A DNA stretch of 64,000 bases from G963701675 sp963701675 (GCA_963701675.1 OY969623.1:62001-126000), one strand, 5' to 3'. Shown: positions 1 through 9,835, numbered from the stretch's first letter. A program made the numbers and translations. The notes: generated by a model from the letters alone, not told the origin.

Positions 1-107
1 CGATAACAAACCTCGGTGCTATATGGCGTCTCATCGAGGTACGCCTGAATGCGACTCGGTGTCGTAAGCGACAAGAGAATTCGGAGTTCTTTCTTGGTCC
101 AATTCAT
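1..107 (-). CDS. Partial N-terminus of a transglutaminase-like / conserved hypothetical protein
   Basis: The minus strand has an open frame from the ATG at 107-105 to the window edge, about 35 codons. It begins MNWTKKELRILLSLTTPSRI and continues QAYLDETPYSTEVCYR. A GGAG Shine-Dalgarno-like sequence lies about nine bases upstream of the ATG. The start resembles a planctomycete and proteobacterial family that opens with 'IQ-x-YLD-x-xPY(N/S)TE' and continues into a transglutaminase-like fold. That assignment is from memory of the family and only the first residues are visible. It is transcribed divergently from the DUF1549 gene, sharing an 84-base intergenic region. Confidence 0.5.
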   Translation of the reverse strand, partial: MNWTKKELRILLSLTTPSRIQAYLDETPYSTEVCY

Positions 108-191
108 TTCTTCTTTGCTCCGACTTCGGGTCCCTTAGTATATTGGAAGCACTTCCGTCAGTTGAGCGAAGTTGTATTGTCGGGACTTGTA

Positions 192-2570
192 ATGCTTTCG
201 AGCGTCGTTTCAGCTTTGTTGATTTCGTGCATCCCGGCGCCCAACCACGATCCGCCTGTCGATTTCAATCGTGACATTCGCCCTATTCTGTCCAAGAACT
301 GTTATGCATGCCACGGTCCCGATCCCGCTCACCGGGCGGCGGGGTTGCGGTTCGACCAGCGCGATGCGGCGGTTAAGATTCTTAAGAGCGGCGGCGCCGC
401 CATTTCTCCGGGCAAACCGGAGGAAAGTCTGCTCATCCGTCGAGTTACCGCAGGGGACGAAACGGAGCGGATGCCTCCTAAGGAAGCCGGCAGCCGACTT
501 ACGGAAGCCCAAATTGCGCTCTTAACGAAATGGATTCGAGAGGGTGCGCCGTTCTCTCCGCATTGGGCGTTCGTCAAACCGCAGCGCCCGCCGACACCTG
601 CTGTGCGCGACACGAACTGGCCGATCAATGCCATCGACAACTTCGTGCTTGCTCACCTGGAGCGCCGTCAACTCAAGCCGTCCGGCGAAGCCGATCGATA
701 CGCGCTTATCCGGCGGCTGAGCCTCGACCTTCGAGGCTTGCCGCCCACGCCGGATGAAGCAGACGCATTCGTGAACGATTCGGCGGGCGACGCATACGAA
801 AAGCTCGTGGATCGGTTCCTGGCGGACCCGGCGTTCGGTGAGCGCTGGGCACGGCCGTGGCTTGACTTGGCGCGGTATGCAGACTCGGCCGGCTACGGTT
901 CCGATCCGCTACGGCCACACGTCTGGCGGTACCGTGAGTGGGTAATTGGCGCCTTCAACCGAAACCTTCCCTTCGATCAATTCACCATTGAGCAATTGGC
1001 CGGCGATCTATTGCCCGATCCAACCCTCGATCAGCGCATCGCCACAGCATTCCATCGGAACACGATGACCAACACCGAAGGCGGAACCGACGATGAAGAG
1101 TTTCGCACGGCGGCAATCAAGGATCGTGTCGATTCAACGATGCAGACGTGGATGGGGCTCACCATGGGTTGTGCCAAGTGTCACACCCATAAGTACGACC
1201 CGATTACCCAGAACGACTACTACCGGTTCTACGCGGTATTCAATCAAACCGCCGACAACGACCAGCCGGACGAACGACCGACGATCGCCGCACCGACGCC
1301 GGTGATGGCCGAGCAAGTCCGCGTACTCGATGGAGAAATCGCGGCACTTCGACAGAAACTGGAAACTCCGGCGCCGACGTTGGTGGCAACACTGGTTTCG
1401 CATCCTTCGATACTTCCGCCACCGGAGGCACTGTTAATCCTTCGCGATGTAAAACGTCTTCAGAAAAAGCGTCCGGTGATCCCAACGATCCCGGTGATGC
1501 AGGAATTGCCAGACGACAAGAAGCGCGAAACGCGCCTGATGCGTAAGGGGAGCTTTCTCGACTTGGGTGATGCGGTGACTGCGGGCGCCCCGGCGGGACT
1601 TCATCCGCTTTCCAACGGGACCACGCCGGATCGCATGGGAATCGCGAAGTGGCTGACGGACGCCGAGAATCCCTTGACGGCTCGGGTCGCAGTCAATCGC
1701 ATTTGGGCTCAGCTTTGGGGCACCGGCCTCGTGGAAACGGAGGAGGACTTTGGAACTCAGGGTGAGTTGCCGAGTCATCCGGAACTGCTCGATTGGCTCG
1801 CGACCGAGTATGTCCGCCTCGGTTGGGACACGAAGGCGATGCTGAGGGTGATGGTAACCAGCTCGACATACAGGCAAGCATCGAGAACGACCGCCGAAAT
1901 ACAAGCACGCGATCCACGAAATCGCTGGTTCATGCGCGGTCCGCGCGTGCGATTGGAAGCGGAGATGGTGCGCGACCAGGCCCTCGCGTTGAGCGGGCTG
2001 TTGTCCAATAGAATCGGCGGCCCGTCGGTGCATCCGCCGCAGCCGCCGGGGCTGTGGCAAGCCGCCTTCAATGGTGAACGGACCTGGTCGACGAGCACAG
2101 GTCCCGATCGTTACCGCCGTGGCTTGTACGTCTTTTGGCGGCGTACCATTCCGTATCCGTCGATGGCCACGTTTGATGCTCCGAGCCGTGAGACGTGCAG
2201 CGTGCGCCGGATTCGATCCAATACGCCCTTGCAGGCGTTTGTCACTCTAAACGATCCTTGCTTCGTGGAAGCAGCACAGGCATTGGCCCGCCGACTAGTC
2301 CGTGAAGGCGGCGAATCGGCTGAGCATCGCGCTCGATACGGGCTTCGACTCTGTTTGGGCCGGCCGCCGGAACGGGAGCAAGTTCGGCAAATCGAAATGT
2401 TATATGAAAGCGAGCGAGCCCATTACCGTGTACACGTAGATCAAGCTCGGACACTGACCGGGTTGCCATCGTCCGCGTCCTCGGACGAGGAGGCAGTGGT
2501 CGAACTCGCCGCGTGGACGGTGGTGGCAAACATTCTCTTGAACCTGGACGGCGTTCTGACTAAGGGATGA
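192..2570 (+). CDS. PSCyt1/DUF1549/DUF1553 planctomycete cytochrome-type protein
   Basis: A large exported protein of a family greatly expanded in Planctomycetes. Near the N-terminus it has one c-type haem motif (NCYACHGPD), in a PSCyt1 domain with the usual 'RP-x-LSKNCYACHG' and 'RMPPKEAG' segments. The DUF1549 domain follows (NWPINAIDNFVLAHLE onward), and then a C-terminal DUF1553 domain (NPLTARVAVNRIWAQLWG; SNTPLQAFVTLNDPCFVEAA). The ATG at 192 is preferred to the in-frame TTG at 162 because it directly begins a short hydrophobic leader ending in a lipobox-like LISC and has GGGA seven bases upstream. The stop overlaps the next start (ATGA), so it is co-translated with the DUF1501 gene, the standard pairing for these families. 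The biochemical function is unknown; roles in extracytoplasmic redox or polymer breakdown have been proposed for the family. Confidence 0.9.
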   Translation: MLSSVVSALLISCIPAPNHDPPVDFNRDIRPILSKNCYACHGPDPAHRAAGLRFDQRDAAVKILKSGGAAISPGKPEESLLIRRVTAGDETERMPPKEAGSRLTEAQIALLTKWIREGAPFSPHWAFVKPQRPPTPAVRDTNWPINAIDNFVLAHLERRQLKPSGEADRYALIRRLSLDLRGLPPTPDEADAFVNDSAGDAYEKLVDRFLADPAFGERWARPWLDLARYADSAGYGSDPLRPHVWRYREWVIGAFNRNLPFDQFTIEQLAGDLLPDPTLDQRIATAFHRNTMTNTEGGTDDEEFRTAAIKDRVDSTMQTWMGLTMGCAKCHTHKYDPITQNDYYRFYAVFNQTADNDQPDERPTIAAPTPVMAEQVRVLDGEIAALRQKLETPAPTLVATLVSHPSILPPPEALLILRDVKRLQKKRPVIPTIPVMQELPDDKKRETRLMRKGSFLDLGDAVTAGAPAGLHPLSNGTTPDRMGIAKWLTDAENPLTARVAVNRIWAQLWGTGLVETEEDFGTQGELPSHPELLDWLATEYVRLGWDTKAMLRVMVTSSTYRQASRTTAEIQARDPRNRWFMRGPRVRLEAEMVRDQALALSGLLSNRIGGPSVHPPQPPGLWQAAFNGERTWSTSTGPDRYRRGLYVFWRRTIPYPSMATFDAPSRETCSVRRIRSNTPLQAFVTLNDPCFVEAAQALARRLVREGGESAEHRARYGLRLCLGRPPEREQVRQIEMLYESERAHYRVHVDQARTLTGLPSSASSDEEAVVELAAWTVVANILLNLDGVLTKG

Positions 2571-4021
2571 ACATGACACCGTCGTTAGAAATTGCTCGAG
2601 CTCAGACGCGCCGCCAGTTTCTGAAAAACTCCCAAGCCGGCCTCGGCGCACTTGCCCTGAGCGTGCTCCTGAATCGCAATGGACGTGGCAGCCTTCGTGA
2701 CGGGCCGATGTCGCCAAGTGCGCCACACATCTTGCCGAAGGCGAAACACGTTATCTACTTGCACATGTCGGGGGCGCCGCCGCAGCACGATCTGTTTGAC
2801 TACAAACCCAAACTCAATGAACTTCATTTACAACCATGTCCGGATTCGCTTCTCAAGGATCAGCGATTCGCATTCATTAAAGGGCATCCGAAACTCCTCG
2901 GCACTCCATACCGATTCCGCCAACACGGGCAAAGCGGGGCGTGGGTTAGCGAACTCATGCCACGGCTAAGCGAACTGGTGGATGAGTTGGCGTTCGTCCG
3001 GTCGATGCACACGGACCAATTCAACCACGCTCCGGCGGAGCTGTTCCTGTATACCGGGTCGCCGCGGAACGGCGGGGCCGCGATGGGCTCTTGGCTTACT
3101 TACGGACTCGGCTCGGAAAATGAGAACCTGCCCGGTTTTGTCGTTTTGATCAGCGGCGGCACCGACCCGACCGGCGGCAAAGCACTGTGGAGCACCGGCT
3201 TCCTTCCGTCCGTGTACCAGGGTGTTCAGTGCCGAACGACCGGCGACCCGATCCTGTTCGTCAACGATCCCGATGGCATGGATCGCAATGTGCGCCGCCG
3301 CAGCCTCGATGTGCTCCGAAAGCTCAACGAGTTCGAGCTTCAACAGTTTGGCGATCCCGAAACGCTTACCCGTATTGAGCAATACGAACTCGCCTTTCGC
3401 ATGCAGATCGCGGTTCCGGATGTGATGAATCTTGCGTCGGAACCGAAGTATCTGTTGGACCTTTACGGCGCCGAGCCTGGAAAGGCGTCGTTCGCCAACA
3501 ATTGTTTATTGGCCAGGCGACTGGTCGAACGCGGTGTTCGTTACGTCCAGTTGTTCGATTGGGGTTGGGATTGCCACGGGACGAATGCGGGCGACGACAT
3601 CGTGACCCATCTGCCCAAGAAATGCCTCGAGGTCGACCGGCCGATTGCGGCGCTTTTGCGTGATCTGAAAGCACGCGGATTGCTCGACGAAACCTTGATC
3701 GTTTGGGGCGGTGAATTCGGTCGCACTTCGATGAATGAGGAGCGCGCCGGTTCCAAGTTTCTCGGCCGCGATCACCATCCGCACTGTTTCACGATTTGGC
3801 TCGCCGGCGCCGGCATTAATCGGGGCACGACTCTCGGCGCCACCGATGAATTGGGATACTTCATCACTGACGGACACATGAGCGTCCATGACCTGCAAGC
3901 GACAATCTTACATCTCCTGGGCGTCGATGCCTGGAAGCTGACGTATCCGTATCAAGGTTTACAGCAGAAGCTCATCGGCCCGGAAGGCAAGGCGCAGGTT
4001 CGCCACGAGATCCTCGTCTAG
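2567..4021 (+). CDS. DUF1501 protein, Tat-exported
   Basis: A DUF1501 family protein of 484 residues, the usual length. It starts with a twin-arginine signal (RRQFLK near residues 15-20, followed by a hydrophobic run), so export in folded form is predicted. Visible family segments are HVIYLHMSGAPPQHDLFDYK, LFDWGWDCHGTN and GGEFGRTSMNE, with GRDHHPHCFTIWLAGAG near the C-terminus. DUF1501 is related in fold to the alkaline phosphatase/sulfatase superfamily; no substrate is established. The start overlaps the stop of the DUF1549 gene by four bases, giving a two-gene operon. A hairpin follows the stop. Confidence 0.92.
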   Translation: MNMTPSLEIARAQTRRQFLKNSQAGLGALALSVLLNRNGRGSLRDGPMSPSAPHILPKAKHVIYLHMSGAPPQHDLFDYKPKLNELHLQPCPDSLLKDQRFAFIKGHPKLLGTPYRFRQHGQSGAWVSELMPRLSELVDELAFVRSMHTDQFNHAPAELFLYTGSPRNGGAAMGSWLTYGLGSENENLPGFVVLISGGTDPTGGKALWSTGFLPSVYQGVQCRTTGDPILFVNDPDGMDRNVRRRSLDVLRKLNEFELQQFGDPETLTRIEQYELAFRMQIAVPDVMNLASEPKYLLDLYGAEPGKASFANNCLLARRLVERGVRYVQLFDWGWDCHGTNAGDDIVTHLPKKCLEVDRPIAALLRDLKARGLLDETLIVWGGEFGRTSMNEERAGSKFLGRDHHPHCFTIWLAGAGINRGTTLGATDELGYFITDGHMSVHDLQATILHLLGVDAWKLTYPYQGLQQKLIGPEGKAQVRHEILV

Positions 4022-4031
4022 AGGCGGCCGT

Positions 4032-4070
4032 ATGCCCACGACGTTACGGAGTACCGTCACGTCGTGGCAT
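4032..4070. terminator. Hairpin between convergent genes, probable bidirectional terminator
   Basis: The left arm at 4032-4049 and the right arm at 4054-4070 are complementary over about 17 bases, with one bulged C and one mismatch. It lies in the 62-base gap between the convergent DUF1501 and metalloprotease genes. No long T-run is present on either side, so an intrinsic-terminator role is inferred from position and stem strength. Confidence 0.5.
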
Positions 4071-4083
4071 GTTCACGACTTGA

Positions 4084-6772
4084 TCATGGGATACTTGTCG
4101 GCGGCGGCGCCGGTTGATCGTTAGCGGGCGCCGAGATTGCCCTCACCACGGTTATCGTGACAGTGTCTGTAAGCAGACCATTCACCGTGTCGGTCGCCGT
4201 GACGCTCTGGAGTCCATGTGTCAGGAGTTCGACTGTGAAGTTACGAACGCCTTGATCGCCGGCGACAAACGTGTAGTTCGCCGGAAGCACTGCATTTGGG
4301 TCGGAACTGGTGAAGTTGACGGTGCCCGCATATCCCGTGGCGACATTACCGTAGGCATCTCGCGCTGTCAGCGTGACCGCGAACGGCTGGCCGATAAGCG
4401 TTAACGTCGTGTTCGTCGTCAGTTCATAAACCGATGCGGTGGCCGGGTTGACGACGATGCCGGTTTGGCTGCCGGTGATGCTGCCGGTCACAGTGTCGGT
4501 TGCGGTGATGGAACGCGTTCCGGCCGTCTTCAGCGTCGCATTGAAGTTGCCGACGCCGTTGGTGAGGGTGGAGTCGGCGGGCAGGTCGGCCTGTGGATCG
4601 TCGCTCGTAAACGTGACGGTGCCGCCGTAGCTCGTTGCGGTGTTGCCGTACGGATCGCGAGCTGTGACGGTAAATGCGTGTTGAACTCCGGCCGTCGTCG
4701 GCGACGGGTATCCGGTGACTTGCAATGAGCTTGCCGCCGCGGCGTCGACTTGAACGGTGTCGTTGCCTGTGATGGCGCCATTCACAGTGTCGGTGACGGT
4801 GATGGTCCGGCTTCCGGCCGTCTTGAGCGTAACGGAGAACACATGGACGCCTTGGTCGCCGCCGGTGAACGTGTAATTGGACGGAAGCATGGCCTGCGGA
4901 TCGGTACTCGTGAATTGAACGGTCCCGACGTAGTTGGCGACGGTTTGTTCGTTGCTATCAAGAGCCGTTACCGTGACGTTGAACGGGGTGCCCGCGACCG
5001 CATTGGCGGGAGCGCTTACGCCGAAATGGGTCACGCCGGTGGTGTTGTCGGCGCGGACGCTAAACGTGTACAGCTGGGACAACGACGGTGAGTCACCTTC
5101 GTACGCGCGGATGTAGTAAGAGCCGGCCGGCACAACGACATTGGTAAGTGTTTCCGCGACACCACTCGCCTGGGACGCTGCCGTGGCAAGGACGGTCGAA
5201 CCGTCGGAACCGATCAATTGCACATTGAGGTTGGCGGCGGTCAAGCTGTTGGTCGATGAGGCCGTAGGACAAGTACCGTTAGCATTTTGCGCATTGTTGT
5301 TGTAGTTGAAACCAAGCGGTGTGAGCGTCACGTCTACTTCGCTTGGGTTGCTCACGGTGAATCGAAAATAATCCTGCTTACCGTTGAGGTCGATGGAGCA
5401 GTTTGAAGTATTAGCTGGATTACTTCCCGTCAGCGGCGCCGGAATGTTACAGGTATCGCTTTTGGTTACACCGGATGTAAGGGTGCCGATGTCGTTCGCG
5501 GTGGCGGCCGTGTCGTCGTTCTCGAACGGGTCGCCGTAGTGTCGTTGGGCCGCTCGGATGTCGTCATGTTGTGGGCCGTCGACCGAGGTGCTGAGGAATG
5601 GCTCCATCAACATCGTATGGCTGTTGCAGCAGACGTGAGCGATTCCGATACCGTGTCCGTTTTCGTGCGCGATGATATTACGCAAGAAACGGTGCGAGTT
5701 GGTCGAGCTACCCCATGACTCGCTTCGGTCCAAGACCATGTCGCCGCTGCTCGGATACGAGTTATAGGCGAGGACGTTTGAGCCTCCGTCGATGTTCTTC
5801 ATGGAAATACGGATGTCGCCGCGGTTGGCCGAGCCGGCACTCCCCCAAACGGCGCCGTCATCCCAGTCGTTTCCGCCAAAGGTGATGCGCGTGTAGGTAA
5901 TGCCGCTCACTTCGGTCCAGCGATTCAAGGCCTGGGTGATGCGGTTGATCCAGGTAGGCCGGCCTCCCTGCGCTGCAAATAGCGAATCGAGCCGGCTGAA
6001 TACCTCGCTCGGACCGGCGCCTTCGCCGATACCATTCGGGATGTTCAGACCATCCGGGACAAGGCTCCACGTCAGGGCGCGGAGTGCCTTGTGCCCCCGA
6101 CCAGCGCGGCCCGAGAAAATATCGCGGGTCGGAACCCCATAAGCGGGTAATGTTCTGATAGGTTTGTTCGACGTACTGATCACCAGTCCCTTGTTGGAAA
6201 AGCGGGACCGGTGGAGACGCTCCTGGGTCACCCGCATCAGGTCGAACGTCAGGACCGACAGGTGCAATCTGCGGGTTCAAATCGTTGGTTGCGATGGCTT
6301 CACGCACCGGAGCAGGAGGGTTCACGCCGGCTTGCGGCGCGACCACCCACGCGGCGGGGTGATTCGTTGGATTCGCCATGACCGCCGATGAATGCCGTGC
6401 GACTCGGGCAAACGCGGGCGCCTTCGTGGGCAATGGACCAGCAAGGGGATCGACGTTTGCTTGGTTCGTGGTTGACCCGGCTATCGGCATGATGCCGATT
6501 GCGTAACCTGTCTTGGCGGATAGCATCGCCTGCACGGAAGTCGCTAGTTCGTCGGAGACAAGGGTCGTCGCGGCGGAATTCGTTATGTGTATTCTCGGTT
6601 TGACCAGTTCGAAGGACTCTGAGGGCGCGGCGCTCATGTCCCAGCCGGCCAGGGACGTACCTAAGATCATGCCAAGCAGTGCATCTCCGGGAGGGAGACG
6701 GTCTTCGAGGACTTCCACCCGCGGCGTCGTGAATGTGTGGTTCGCGGACACGGAACGCAGCCTGTGCTTCAT
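4084..6772 (-). CDS. Secreted metzincin-type metalloprotease with Ig-like repeats (frame-shifted)
   Basis: Two overlapping minus-strand frames make up one protein. The first (6772 down to about 6150) starts MKHRLRSVSANHTF and has the planctomycete sorting motif VEVLEDRLPPGD near residues 19-30. The second (down to 4084) carries the protease domain. It has the zinc motif HENGHGIGIAH, that is HExxHxxGxxH, followed by a Met-turn-like TMLMEP, as in matrixin and other metzincin peptidases. A domain resembling the bacterial pre-peptidase C-terminal fold follows (DYFRFTVSNPSEVDVTL; GSYYIRAYEGD), and then three Ig-like repeats of about 97 residues. The frame switch lies between about 6060 and 6200 and corresponds to one extra base. 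Both frames look coding on their own sides, so either the sequence has an indel or the gene is newly broken. The substrate is unknown, and the product is predicted to be extracellular or cell-surface. Confidence 0.75.
4144..5031 (-). repeat. Three tandem Ig-like repeats inside the metalloprotease gene
   Basis: Three consecutive units of about 290-300 bases (about 5031-4744, 4737-4444 and 4440-4144) encode related segments. Shared elements are 'F-x-VT-x-TA-x-D-x-x-x-x-x-A-x-Y-x-GTV', 'FTS-x-DP-A-LP' and a closing 'R-x-IT-x-TDTV-x-G-x-(I/L)T'. They resemble bacterial Ig-like domains used as spacers or adhesive stalks in surface proteins. They have diverged enough that they are not a recent duplication. 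Confidence 0.85.
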
Positions 6773-6931
6773 TGATTAATGCCCTTGTATAAAGTGCGCG
6801 GCGAATACGATTGGTAAACGAGTCGAGTCTGATGCGATTGTCGTGCTCATCCTTTGAGAATGCAAGGAGATTCTACTGACCATCTGCCGGTTTTGTAGAA
6901 GTGATGCAACCACGCCGGAGCCACCACCGCC

Positions 6932-7891
6932 ATGAAATCTCGTAAGCCTCAGCGGCGTAGCACACCGGCCGGTGAACATCGTCCGGTCATGCTTCAACAA
7001 GTCCTTGACGTACTTCGGCCGCGACCCGGTGAGATCGGCGTCGACTGCACCCTTGGCTTTGCGGGTCACGCCGCGCCGATCTTGCAGCAGCTCGGATCCT
7101 CGGGCCGGCTGATCGGACTGGATTGGGACAGCGAAAACTTGACCGTCGCGCGCGAGAGACTCGCAGCCAGTGGTCTGCCGTTCACGGCGTATCACAGCAA
7201 TTTCGCGGCCTTAGAAACCGTACTCGCCGACGCGGGAGTAAACGGCGTCGATCTTGTTCTGGCCGATCTTGGCATGTCGAGCATGCAAGTTGATGACCCG
7301 GATCGCGGTTTCTCCTATGTGCGGGACGGTCCGCTCGACATGCGCATGGATCGGACTCGCGGCCGGTCGGCGGCAGACATCCTGAACGCGATTTCCGAGG
7401 CGGAGTTGGCACGAGCCTTGCGGGAGTTGGGAGACGAGGAGCAAGCCGAATCGATTGCGGCGGCGCTGGTTTCCGCTCGGCGCCGGCAAGCATTGACTCG
7501 TACCGCCGAAGTTGCCCAAATCGTTGCAGCCGCCGTGGGGAAATCGGCGACGGCCGCGAGCGGTTGGAAACTTCGCACGGCCCGTGGTAAGTGGAATTCG
7601 CACCCTGCGGCCCGCACGTTTCAAACGCTCCGACTTTTGGTGAACCGTGAGCTCGCCAACTTGCAACAGTTGCTGCGAGTGTTGCCGCGAGTTCTCCAAC
7701 CGGGCGGCCGCGTGGCGATCTTCAGCTTTCACAGCGGCGAAGACCGGTTGGTAAAAGGCGCCTTTCGCGATGGGCTTCGTACCGGCGTATACCGTGACGT
7801 TTCGGCCGACCCGCTACGCGCGGATGAGGAGGAGAAACTCGCCAATCCCCGTGCGCGCTCGGCAAAGTTACGTTGGGCGACCGCACCATGA
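6932..7891 (+). CDS. rsmH: 16S rRNA (cytosine-1402-N4) methyltransferase RsmH
   Basis: RsmH (MraW) makes N4-methylcytidine at position 1402 of 16S rRNA, in the ribosomal P site, using S-adenosylmethionine. The 319-residue length is typical. Family segments are HRPVMLQQVLDVL at the N-terminus, DCTLGFAGHA (the SAM-binding loop, usually DATLGGGGH), VLADLGMSSMQVDDPDRGFS, PLDMRMD and RVAIFSFHSGEDRLVK. In many bacteria rsmH belongs to the division/cell-wall cluster after mraZ. Here neither mraZ nor the penicillin-binding and Mur genes are adjacent, which fits planctomycetes, whose cluster is dispersed. It is divergent from the metalloprotease gene. A short membrane-protein-like reading frame overlaps its stop. 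Confidence 0.95.
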   Translation: MKSRKPQRRSTPAGEHRPVMLQQVLDVLRPRPGEIGVDCTLGFAGHAAPILQQLGSSGRLIGLDWDSENLTVARERLAASGLPFTAYHSNFAALETVLADAGVNGVDLVLADLGMSSMQVDDPDRGFSYVRDGPLDMRMDRTRGRSAADILNAISEAELARALRELGDEEQAESIAAALVSARRRQALTRTAEVAQIVAAAVGKSATAASGWKLRTARGKWNSHPAARTFQTLRLLVNRELANLQQLLRVLPRVLQPGGRVAIFSFHSGEDRLVKGAFRDGLRTGVYRDVSADPLRADEEEKLANPRARSAKLRWATAP

Positions 7892-8163
7892 CGGTGCGTC
7901 TATTACCGCGGTTCGCCCGGTTACCTATCTCACGCGGATACGCGTGCATCTACGGGGTTGTGGCATGGTTGTTGCTCTTTTCCCTCGGAATCGGTAAATA
8001 CCGTTGCAATTCCGAACTTCCCGGTGGACAATTAGCCGAGATTCTCCGGAGAACACAGGGAAGTTCATGTGCGGCCACGTATCTTGGAGATGGAGGAAAC
8101 TCCGGTGAAACAATTCGCGGTGGCGAACGGCTCCTCGCATTTGAAGCATGGCGTCACAGTTGA
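7888..8163 (+). CDS. Possible small membrane protein overlapping rsmH (uncertain)
   Basis: An ATG at 7888 overlaps the rsmH stop in an ATGA arrangement and opens a frame of 91 codons. The predicted N-terminus is basic (VRLLPRFARLPISRG) and is followed by one hydrophobic segment (YGVVAWLLLFSLGIG), giving a bitopic small-protein appearance. The second half overlaps the start of the radical SAM gene in another frame and looks unlike protein. Either only the first part is meaningful or the frame is spurious. The position after rsmH is where ftsL lies in many bacteria, but no FtsL signature is visible. Low confidence. Confidence 0.25.
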   Translation: MTVRLLPRFARLPISRGYACIYGVVAWLLLFSLGIGKYRCNSELPGGQLAEILRRTQGSSCAATYLGDGGNSGETIRGGERLLAFEAWRHS

Positions 8164-9835
8164 CGGGACGAACGGCGACGCAGGTCATAAATCAAACCGC
8201 CGAAAGAAGATATACCTCATCCAGCCCCAGTTTCCGCCGTCTTATTGGGGTCAGGAACACTTCATTAAGATGACGCCATTCGGCGCGGTATATCCTCCGC
8301 TCGGGCTGATAACGCTCGCAGCTCTAACTCCTCCAGAATACGACGTGACGCTCTGCGACGAGAGTGCCGGCGAAACGATTGATTTCGACACGGATGCGGA
8401 GATCGTCGGCGTCACCGGTTACCTATTCCAGCGCGAGCATGTGTTTGCGGTGGCCGACCGTTTGCGTCGGCCAGGACGGACCGTCGTCATGGGCGGGCCG
8501 ATGGCGACGCTGGTTCCAGAAGACTGCCGGGAGCACTGTGATGTTCTCTTCGAAGGTGAAGCGGAATACACGTGGGCACGATTCCTTCGCGAGCACGATA
8601 GCGGCTGTCATTCCAACAGCTACCAACAGGAGGAAAAAATTAACCTGCCCGATTCGCCTCGACCGCGCCTCGACGTGCTGAAGAAGTCTTACGGGCAGGG
8701 AATTGTCCAGTGCACACGCGGTTGTCCGTTTACCTGCGAGTTCTGTGACATCATCGTAATGTACGGCCGCAAGATGCGCTACAAGCCGATCGAACAAGTT
8801 ATCGAGGAAATCGAGGCATGGCAGAAACGCGGGGCAGGCAAGGTGTTCTTTGCGGATGATAACTTCATCGGTAACCGCGCGTATGCGAAGGACCTGCTAC
8901 GAGCAGTCGGCGAATGGAATGCACGGCAGCGGGCCCCGATCGGTTTTTACACGCAGGCGAGCATCGACATGGTGCGCGACGAGGAATTGCTCGCCCTCTT
9001 GCGTGATGCCAACTTTTTTGCCGTGTTTCTCGGCATCGAAACGCCGCGAAAGTCCAGCTTGTCCGAGGCGCAGAAAACCCAGAACGTAAAGCTCAATCTG
9101 GTGGAGGCAGTGCACAAAATCCAGTCCTACAACATGTTCGTCACGGCGGGCATGATCGTTGGTTTCGACAATGACGATCCGAGCATTTTCGAAGAGCAGT
9201 ACAGTTTTCTCCAAGAGGCGCAGATTCCGATCGTGTTGGTCAACGCCCTGGAGGCAGTACCGAAAACTCCGCTTTACATTAGGCTCAAGAACGACGGCCG
9301 GCTGCTGAACGGTCACGCGGACGCTGATGCAACCGCACGCTACAAGAGTGGCGTCGGCATGACGAATTTTCGAATGTTGCACATGTCCGGCACCGAACTG
9401 AAACAAGGTTTGGAAAACCTCTTCCAGAGGCTCTACGCGCCGGACGCGTTTACAGAACGGCTGTTGGGTAACCTGTCTCGCTTTCAAAATGTCAAGTTCC
9501 GACCGGAGAAGCTTCAGGCGAGTTACCTGCCGGTTTTCTGGCGAGTAGCACGCTACTACTGGGGCAAGGGTTGGCCTGCCCGACGCATGTTCTGGGGTTC
9601 GCTCTGGCGAGCTGTTCGCCATGCGCCACGGGTCGTCGGCCAAATGGTCATCTACATGGGCATGTACATTCATTTCCTCGAAGTCCACCGCCTGGCACTC
9701 TCGTGGGATCCGTGGGTCAAAGGTTCTAGAAGGCGAGAGTCGGGGCGTAAGCGCGACGTGACGCACTCTCACGCGCCGACAAACACACCCGACGAAATGG
9801 TGTTGGAGAATTCCTCGAACAGAGCCGGCGGCTGA
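8105..9835 (+). CDS. B12-binding domain radical SAM protein with DUF4070
   Basis: A class B-type radical SAM enzyme. The N-terminal cobalamin-binding-like domain begins KKIYLIQPQFPPSYWG and includes PFGAVYPPLGLITLAAL and VVMGGPMATLVPED. The radical SAM core has CPFTCEFC, giving the CxxxCxxC set for the 4Fe-4S cluster, followed by VFFADDNFIGN and FFAVFLGIETPR. A C-terminal DUF4070-type region follows. Relatives in this architecture include the hopanoid C-3 methylase HpnR and many uncharacterised methylase-like enzymes; the substrate cannot be told here. The GTG at 8105 is chosen because GGAGG lies eight bases upstream. In-frame starts at 8069 (GTG) and 8090 (ATG) would only add non-conserved residues. 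The 3' end overlaps the convergent subtilase gene by 67 bases. Confidence 0.85.
   Translation: MKQFAVANGSSHLKHGVTVDGTNGDAGHKSNRRKKIYLIQPQFPPSYWGQEHFIKMTPFGAVYPPLGLITLAALTPPEYDVTLCDESAGETIDFDTDAEIVGVTGYLFQREHVFAVADRLRRPGRTVVMGGPMATLVPEDCREHCDVLFEGEAEYTWARFLREHDSGCHSNSYQQEEKINLPDSPRPRLDVLKKSYGQGIVQCTRGCPFTCEFCDIIVMYGRKMRYKPIEQVIEEIEAWQKRGAGKVFFADDNFIGNRAYAKDLLRAVGEWNARQRAPIGFYTQASIDMVRDEELLALLRDANFFAVFLGIETPRKSSLSEAQKTQNVKLNLVEAVHKIQSYNMFVTAGMIVGFDNDDPSIFEEQYSFLQEAQIPIVLVNALEAVPKTPLYIRLKNDGRLLNGHADADATARYKSGVGMTNFRMLHMSGTELKQGLENLFQRLYAPDAFTERLLGNLSRFQNVKFRPEKLQASYLPVFWRVARYYWGKGWPARRMFWGSLWRAVRHAPRVVGQMVIYMGMYIHFLEVHRLALSWDPWVKGSRRRESGRKRDVTHSHAPTNTPDEMVLENSSNRAGG

Noticed and set aside
1434..2060. 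A 208-codon minus-strand frame inside the DUF1549/DUF1553 gene
   Set aside because: It lies wholly antisense to a well-conserved coding region, has no recognisable family and arises from the codon bias of the real gene.
8105..9835. Calling the radical SAM protein hopanoid C-3 methylase HpnR
   Set aside because: The domain layout is shared by many DUF4070 radical SAM proteins, and no hopanoid gene is nearby.
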